Below are positions 61,430 to 64,000 of a stretch of 64,000 nt of DNA, piece after piece. Below the pieces are notes generated by a model. It was not told where the DNA came from. It saw nothing but the letters and a program-made list of their open reading frames with translations, and did not search any database. The number at the start of each line of letters is the position of its first letter. Positions within the stretch are counted from its first letter, which is position 1. The DNA comes from Noviherbaspirillum soli (GTDB lineage Bacteria > Pseudomonadota > Gammaproteobacteria > Burkholderiales > Burkholderiaceae_D), in contig NZ_JACYOX010000003.1 in NCBI RefSeq assembly GCF_015352955.1, positions 62,001 through 126,000 of the forward strand. The letters run 5' to 3'. A program made the translations under genes and the position numbers.

Positions 61430-61873
61430 TCAGCCGGGAATGCTGTTGCCCTTGAGCGTGGCGGTGGACGACGACAGCTGCGCACCCATCTTCGCCGCCA
61501 GCGCCTGCAGGCCGCTCATCGGGCGCACCATCACCTCGAATTCCTCGATCAGGCCCTGGTCGTCGAAGCGCAGCATGTCGATGCCCTTCAACGCCTTGCC
61601 GCTGACCTCGGCGCTGAATTCCAGCACGATGCTGTGGCCGTCCTCGCTGACGAAGCTGCGGTGATAGTGAAAATTCTCGAATACGGTGTTGACGGTCTTG
61701 AGCACCAGGCGGATGGCGGCCTTGCCGGGATAGGGCGTGTGCGCCACCGGCGAGCGGAACACGATGCGCTCCGACAGCAGCGGGTCGAGTTCCTCCATTG
61801 CATTGCGTTCCAGTATCTGGTGCCAGGCGGCCAGCGTGCGCTGCGCGGCGTCGGACAGTTGATTCGCTTTCAT
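61430..61873 (-). CDS. SnoaL/NTF2-like domain protein
   Basis: 147-residue cone-shaped NTF2-like protein. WHQILERNAMEELDPLLSERIVFRSPV and FEEFEVMVRPMSGLQAL (the latter as IEEFEVMVRP) fit the SnoaL fold, with a conserved His (HYHRSF) and acidic residues in the cavity. Members are isomerases, cyclases or binding proteins. AAGGAGA is properly spaced to the ATG at 61873. It is the first gene of the pair with the nitronate monooxygenase and is likely under PadR control. Confidence 0.82.
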   Translation of the reverse strand: MKANQLSDAAQRTLAAWHQILERNAMEELDPLLSERIVFRSPVAHTPYPGKAAIRLVLKTVNTVFENFHYHRSFVSEDGHSIVLEFSAEVSGKALKGIDMLRFDDQGLIEEFEVMVRPMSGLQALAAKMGAQLSSSTATLKGNSIPG

Positions 61874-61925
61874 TTCGGTCTCCTTGGTCTTTTCCGCCGT
61901 CGTCGCGGAATGCTGCTGCATCAAT

Positions 61926-61941
61926 ACGCAACTGGTTGCAT
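61926..61941. promoter_or_regulatory. Candidate PadR operator 1
   Basis: ACGCAACTGGTTGCAT, one mismatch from the perfect dyad at 61967-61982. PadR proteins bind ATGTAA/TTACAT-like inverted repeats, and this ATGCAAC/GTTGCAT site has the same plan. It is 53 bases upstream of the SnoaL-like start. Confidence 0.7.
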
Positions 61942-61966
61942 AAAGCATAGCAAAGCCAAATCGGCT

Positions 61967-61982
61967 ATGCAACTGGTTGCAT
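61967..61982. promoter_or_regulatory. Candidate PadR operator 2
   Basis: ATGCAACTGGTTGCAT has perfect 7-base arms around TG, 44 bases upstream of the padR start. Its centre lies 41 bases from the first site, close to four helix turns, so two dimers could bind the same face and shut both divergent promoters. Confidence 0.75.
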
Positions 61983-62025
61983 AAAGTTTCGCAGCTTGCC
62001 CGGGCCAGCCGTTAAAATACCGGCT

Positions 62026-62577
62026 ATGTCGATCCAACATGCCCTGCTGACCTCGCTGCTTGAAAAGCCGTCCACCGGTTACGACCTTGCTCGGCGCTTC
62101 GACAAGTCCATGGGCTATTTCTGGCATGCCAGCCATCAGCAGATCTACCGCGAACTGGGCCGGATGGCCGATGCCGGCTGGATCGTGGCGACGGACGACA
62201 ACGACGCCGGCAAGCGTCGCCGGCGGCTGTATCAGGTGCTGGAGGCGGGCCGGGCGGAACTGGCGCGCTGGGTGGCGCAGCCGGAAACCGACAGCAATGC
62301 CGACCGCGCCCTGCTGATCAAGATGCGGGCCGAGGCCGTGATCGGCCCGCATGGCCTGGACCGGGCGCTGCGGCGCATGATCGCCGAGCACCAGGCCAAG
62401 CTCGATACCTATCTCGGCATCGAGCAGCGCGATTTCGGCGCGCCGTCCCTTTCCAAGTCGCAGCAGCTGCGGCATGCGGTGCTGCGCGCCGGCATCGTGG
62501 CCGAGCGCAGCTGGCTGCAATGGGCTGGCGAGGTGCTGTCGCTGCTGGAATCGGCCGAGGCCGGCGCCGCCGGCTGA
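62026..62577 (+). CDS. PadR-family transcriptional regulator
   Basis: 183-residue regulator. The winged helix begins at the N-terminus, HALLTSLLEKPSTGYDLARRF and WHASHQQIYRELGRMADAGWI, with a wing RRRRLYQVLEAGRAELARW; a C-terminal helical dimerisation part follows (about 100-175). PadR repressors respond to phenolic acids or toxic small molecules. It is divergent from the SnoaL-nitronate monooxygenase pair and sits next to two matching operator dyads, so it probably represses itself and that pair. Confidence 0.9.
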   Translation: MSIQHALLTSLLEKPSTGYDLARRFDKSMGYFWHASHQQIYRELGRMADAGWIVATDDNDAGKRRRRLYQVLEAGRAELARWVAQPETDSNADRALLIKMRAEAVIGPHGLDRALRRMIAEHQAKLDTYLGIEQRDFGAPSLSKSQQLRHAVLRAGIVAERSWLQWAGEVLSLLESAEAGAAG

Positions 62578-62958
62578 TCAGGCTAGCGGAAAGGGAGTCT
62601 TGCTCAGCGCCACCGCCACGATGTAGGCAAAGGTGGCCAGCGCCGCCAGGAACGCGGCGGCCCGGATGCCATTGCTGCGTCCGCGCTTCAGCGCCACCGA
62701 ACCCAGCACGATATACAGCAGCAATGCGCAGACCTTGGCCGTGAGCCATGGCTGGGCCAGCGGATACTGCGCGCTCCAGACCGCCAGCGCCACCGCGCTG
62801 GCCAGCAGCACGGTATCGATCAGGTGCGGCAGCGTGCGCACCCAGCGCTGGCGGAGCCGCGGCGAGTCCTGCAGCATCCACAGGCCGCGCAGCAGGAACA
62901 GCGCGCCGCTCAGCGCGGCGCAGCTCATGTGCAGATGTTTGAGCAAAAGATAATTCAT
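62578..62958 (-). CDS. SirB2-family membrane protein
   Basis: 126-residue inner-membrane protein with four hydrophobic helices. The N-terminus YLLLKHLHMSCAALSGALFLLRGLWML and RTLPHLIDTVLLASA match the SirB2 family; invasion gene regulator is the historical name, with no proved role. Its stop is one base from the PadR stop in convergent layout. Confidence 0.87.
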   Translation of the reverse strand: MNYLLLKHLHMSCAALSGALFLLRGLWMLQDSPRLRQRWVRTLPHLIDTVLLASAVALAVWSAQYPLAQPWLTAKVCALLLYIVLGSVALKRGRSNGIRAAAFLAALATFAYIVAVALSKTPFPLA

Positions 62959-63104
62959 CGTGGAAGAGGGGATGCGTTAACGACGGTCGGGCTCATCGGG
63001 TCACTGCGTTTGATCTGGGTAGACATGCATGCCTGTTGGGAAAAGGGTTACGTCAAGTAATATAACCGCAGTCTCACCGCGACTCTTGATGACAGGGCCA
63101 GTCA

Positions 63105-63872
63105 GTGCCAATCCATTACGCAAGAAGGCTTACCGCACCCCAACGCACCAGGCAGGCGAACTGGCACCTGGGCATTGCCCTGGCCTTCGTGGCCGGCGCC
63201 ACCAATGCCGGCGGCTTCCTCGCGGTGCATCAGTACACCTCGCACATGACAGGCATCGTGTCGGCCATGGCCGACAGCCTGGTGCTGGGCAGCTATGGCC
63301 CGGTGCTGGCCGGCGCCGGCGCGCTGCTGTCCTTCCTGTCTGGCGCCGCGTTCACCGCGATCCTGGTGAACTATGCGCGCCGGCGCGGCCTGTACAGCGA
63401 GTACGCGCTGCCGCTGCTGATCGAGGCGCTGCTGCTGCTGGGCTTTGGCCTGCTGGGCGCGCGGCTGTCGACGATAGAAGGGCTGTTCATTCCGGCGACA
63501 GTGATGCTGCTGTGCTTCATCATGGGCCTGCAGAATGCGCTGATCACCAAGATCTCCAAGGCCGAGATACGGACCACCCACCTGACCGGCACCATCACCG
63601 ACATCGGCGTCGAGCTCGGCAAGCTGTTTTACTGGAACATGCATGAGCGGCCGGACCGGCCCAGGGTGCTGGCCGACCGCAGCCGGCTCAAGCTGCTGAC
63701 GCTGCTGCTGCTGGCCTTCTTCGTCGGCGGCATCAGCGGCGCGCTCGGCTTCAAGCATGCCGGCTACCTGTCCACCGTGCCGCTGGCGCTGATCCTCTCC
63801 GGCCTGGCCCTGGTGCCGATGCTGGACGATATCGGCGCCGTGCTGCGCCGGCTGCGCAAGCGGGGGGCTTAG
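63105..63872 (+). CDS. DUF1275 (YoaK-type) membrane protein
   Basis: 255-residue inner-membrane protein with six hydrophobic helices. HLGIALAFVAGATNAGGFLAVHQYTSHMTG and CFIMGLQNALITKISKAEIRTTHLTG are the family signature (quoted as separate cores: ATNAGGFLAV, TSHMTG and THLTGT). Function is unknown. The start is a GTG; no strong ribosome binding site is evident, and the true start may lie at LTAPQRTRQ-type positions downstream. Confidence 0.88.
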   Translation: MPIHYARRLTAPQRTRQANWHLGIALAFVAGATNAGGFLAVHQYTSHMTGIVSAMADSLVLGSYGPVLAGAGALLSFLSGAAFTAILVNYARRRGLYSEYALPLLIEALLLLGFGLLGARLSTIEGLFIPATVMLLCFIMGLQNALITKISKAEIRTTHLTGTITDIGVELGKLFYWNMHERPDRPRVLADRSRLKLLTLLLLAFFVGGISGALGFKHAGYLSTVPLALILSGLALVPMLDDIGAVLRRLRKRGA

Positions 63873-64000
63873 AGCACCTCGGTGTCGCTCACCCGCACCA
63901 GGATAACGTCCTGGCTGAACTGCCGTTCCAGGCGGGCGCGGTAGGCTTGCCACCAGACGCGGTCCAGCGCATCGGCCAGCACTTCATACAGGTAGACGTC
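63869..64000 (-). CDS. C-terminal end of an unknown gene (cut by the window)
   Basis: An open minus-strand frame of 43 codons ends at the TAA 63869-63871 and runs off the right edge. Its product ends RQFSQDVILVRVSDTEVL and has ALDRVWWQAYRARLE before it. I do not recognise the family. It overlaps the stop of the DUF1275 gene by 2-3 bases in convergent layout. The reading is supported by an unbroken frame with normal composition, but function is unknown. Confidence 0.55.
   Translation of the reverse strand, partial: DVYLYEVLADALDRVWWQAYRARLERQFSQDVILVRVSDTEVL

Overview
The window is GC-rich, densely packed bacterial DNA, most likely from a betaproteobacterium of the Burkholderiales, and Oxalobacteraceae is my best guess. 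This rests on gene content, not on a database search: two Bug-type tricarboxylate receptors, a DUF4148 protein, a monomeric NADP-isocitrate dehydrogenase, an H-NS protein of the Burkholderia type with basic repeats, a PEP-CTERM protein and RAYT-type REP repeats. I found no rRNA, tRNA or CRISPR array.

Layout. 1-2208 (minus strand) is a compact pqqABCDE cluster, with pqqE cut by the window edge, for the cofactor PQQ. 2414-5795 carries an aminopeptidase-like hydrolase, a NarX/NarL-type two-component pair and a PH-domain protein. 5898-13269 holds an OPT transporter, a small winged-helix protein, a patatin-like lipase, an AsmA protein, a beta-carbonic anhydrase with a Tat-like leader and a HAD nucleotidase. 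13549-20914 is a signalling block (hybrid histidine kinase, GGDEF/EAL protein) followed by a TonB-dependent receptor. 20973-29333 is the carotenoid locus: a small unknown gene, a MAPEG protein, then crtZ-crtW-crtX-crtY-crtI-crtB as a chain of overlapping genes, with crtE (GGPP synthase) converging on it. The gene set predicts a glycosylated, ketolated and hydroxylated carotenoid of the astaxanthin-glucoside type.

29689-37057 is an accessory stretch: a GH1-like hydrolase, DUF4148 protein, decayed IS5 transposase, cupin, H-NS-like protein, methanethiol oxidase (SBP56) coupled to a membrane protein, PAS protein, small DNA-binding protein and a YjfB protein. 37370-39604 is icd. 39855-51846 is catabolic: a Bug receptor and FAH-family hydrolase opposite a GntR regulator, a LysR regulator, an ADP-forming acyl-CoA synthetase, and opposite it an operon of acyl-CoA dehydrogenase, Bug receptor, MmgE/PrpD, alpha/beta hydrolase and 2-hydroxyacid dehydrogenase. 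This looks like an uncharacterised acid-degradation pathway. 52383-56127 has an HDOD/GAF protein, then a sugar dehydrogenase of the PQQ-dependent type coupled to a dihaem cytochrome c, a likely user of the PQQ made at the left end. The right end has a zinc alcohol dehydrogenase, SDR and beta-hydroxyacid dehydrogenase genes, a PEP-CTERM protein, a PadR-controlled nitronate monooxygenase/SnoaL pair, SirB2 and DUF1275 proteins, and a cut gene.

The main non-coding structure is a family of GTAG-headed palindromic repeats, mostly in facing pairs and only between genes, whose stem variants keep base pairing. There is also a 241-bp MITE-like element whose TA target lies exactly in the crtE stop codon, and a 203-bp tandem duplication. 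Candidate operators lie in the GntR, PadR and icd promoter regions.
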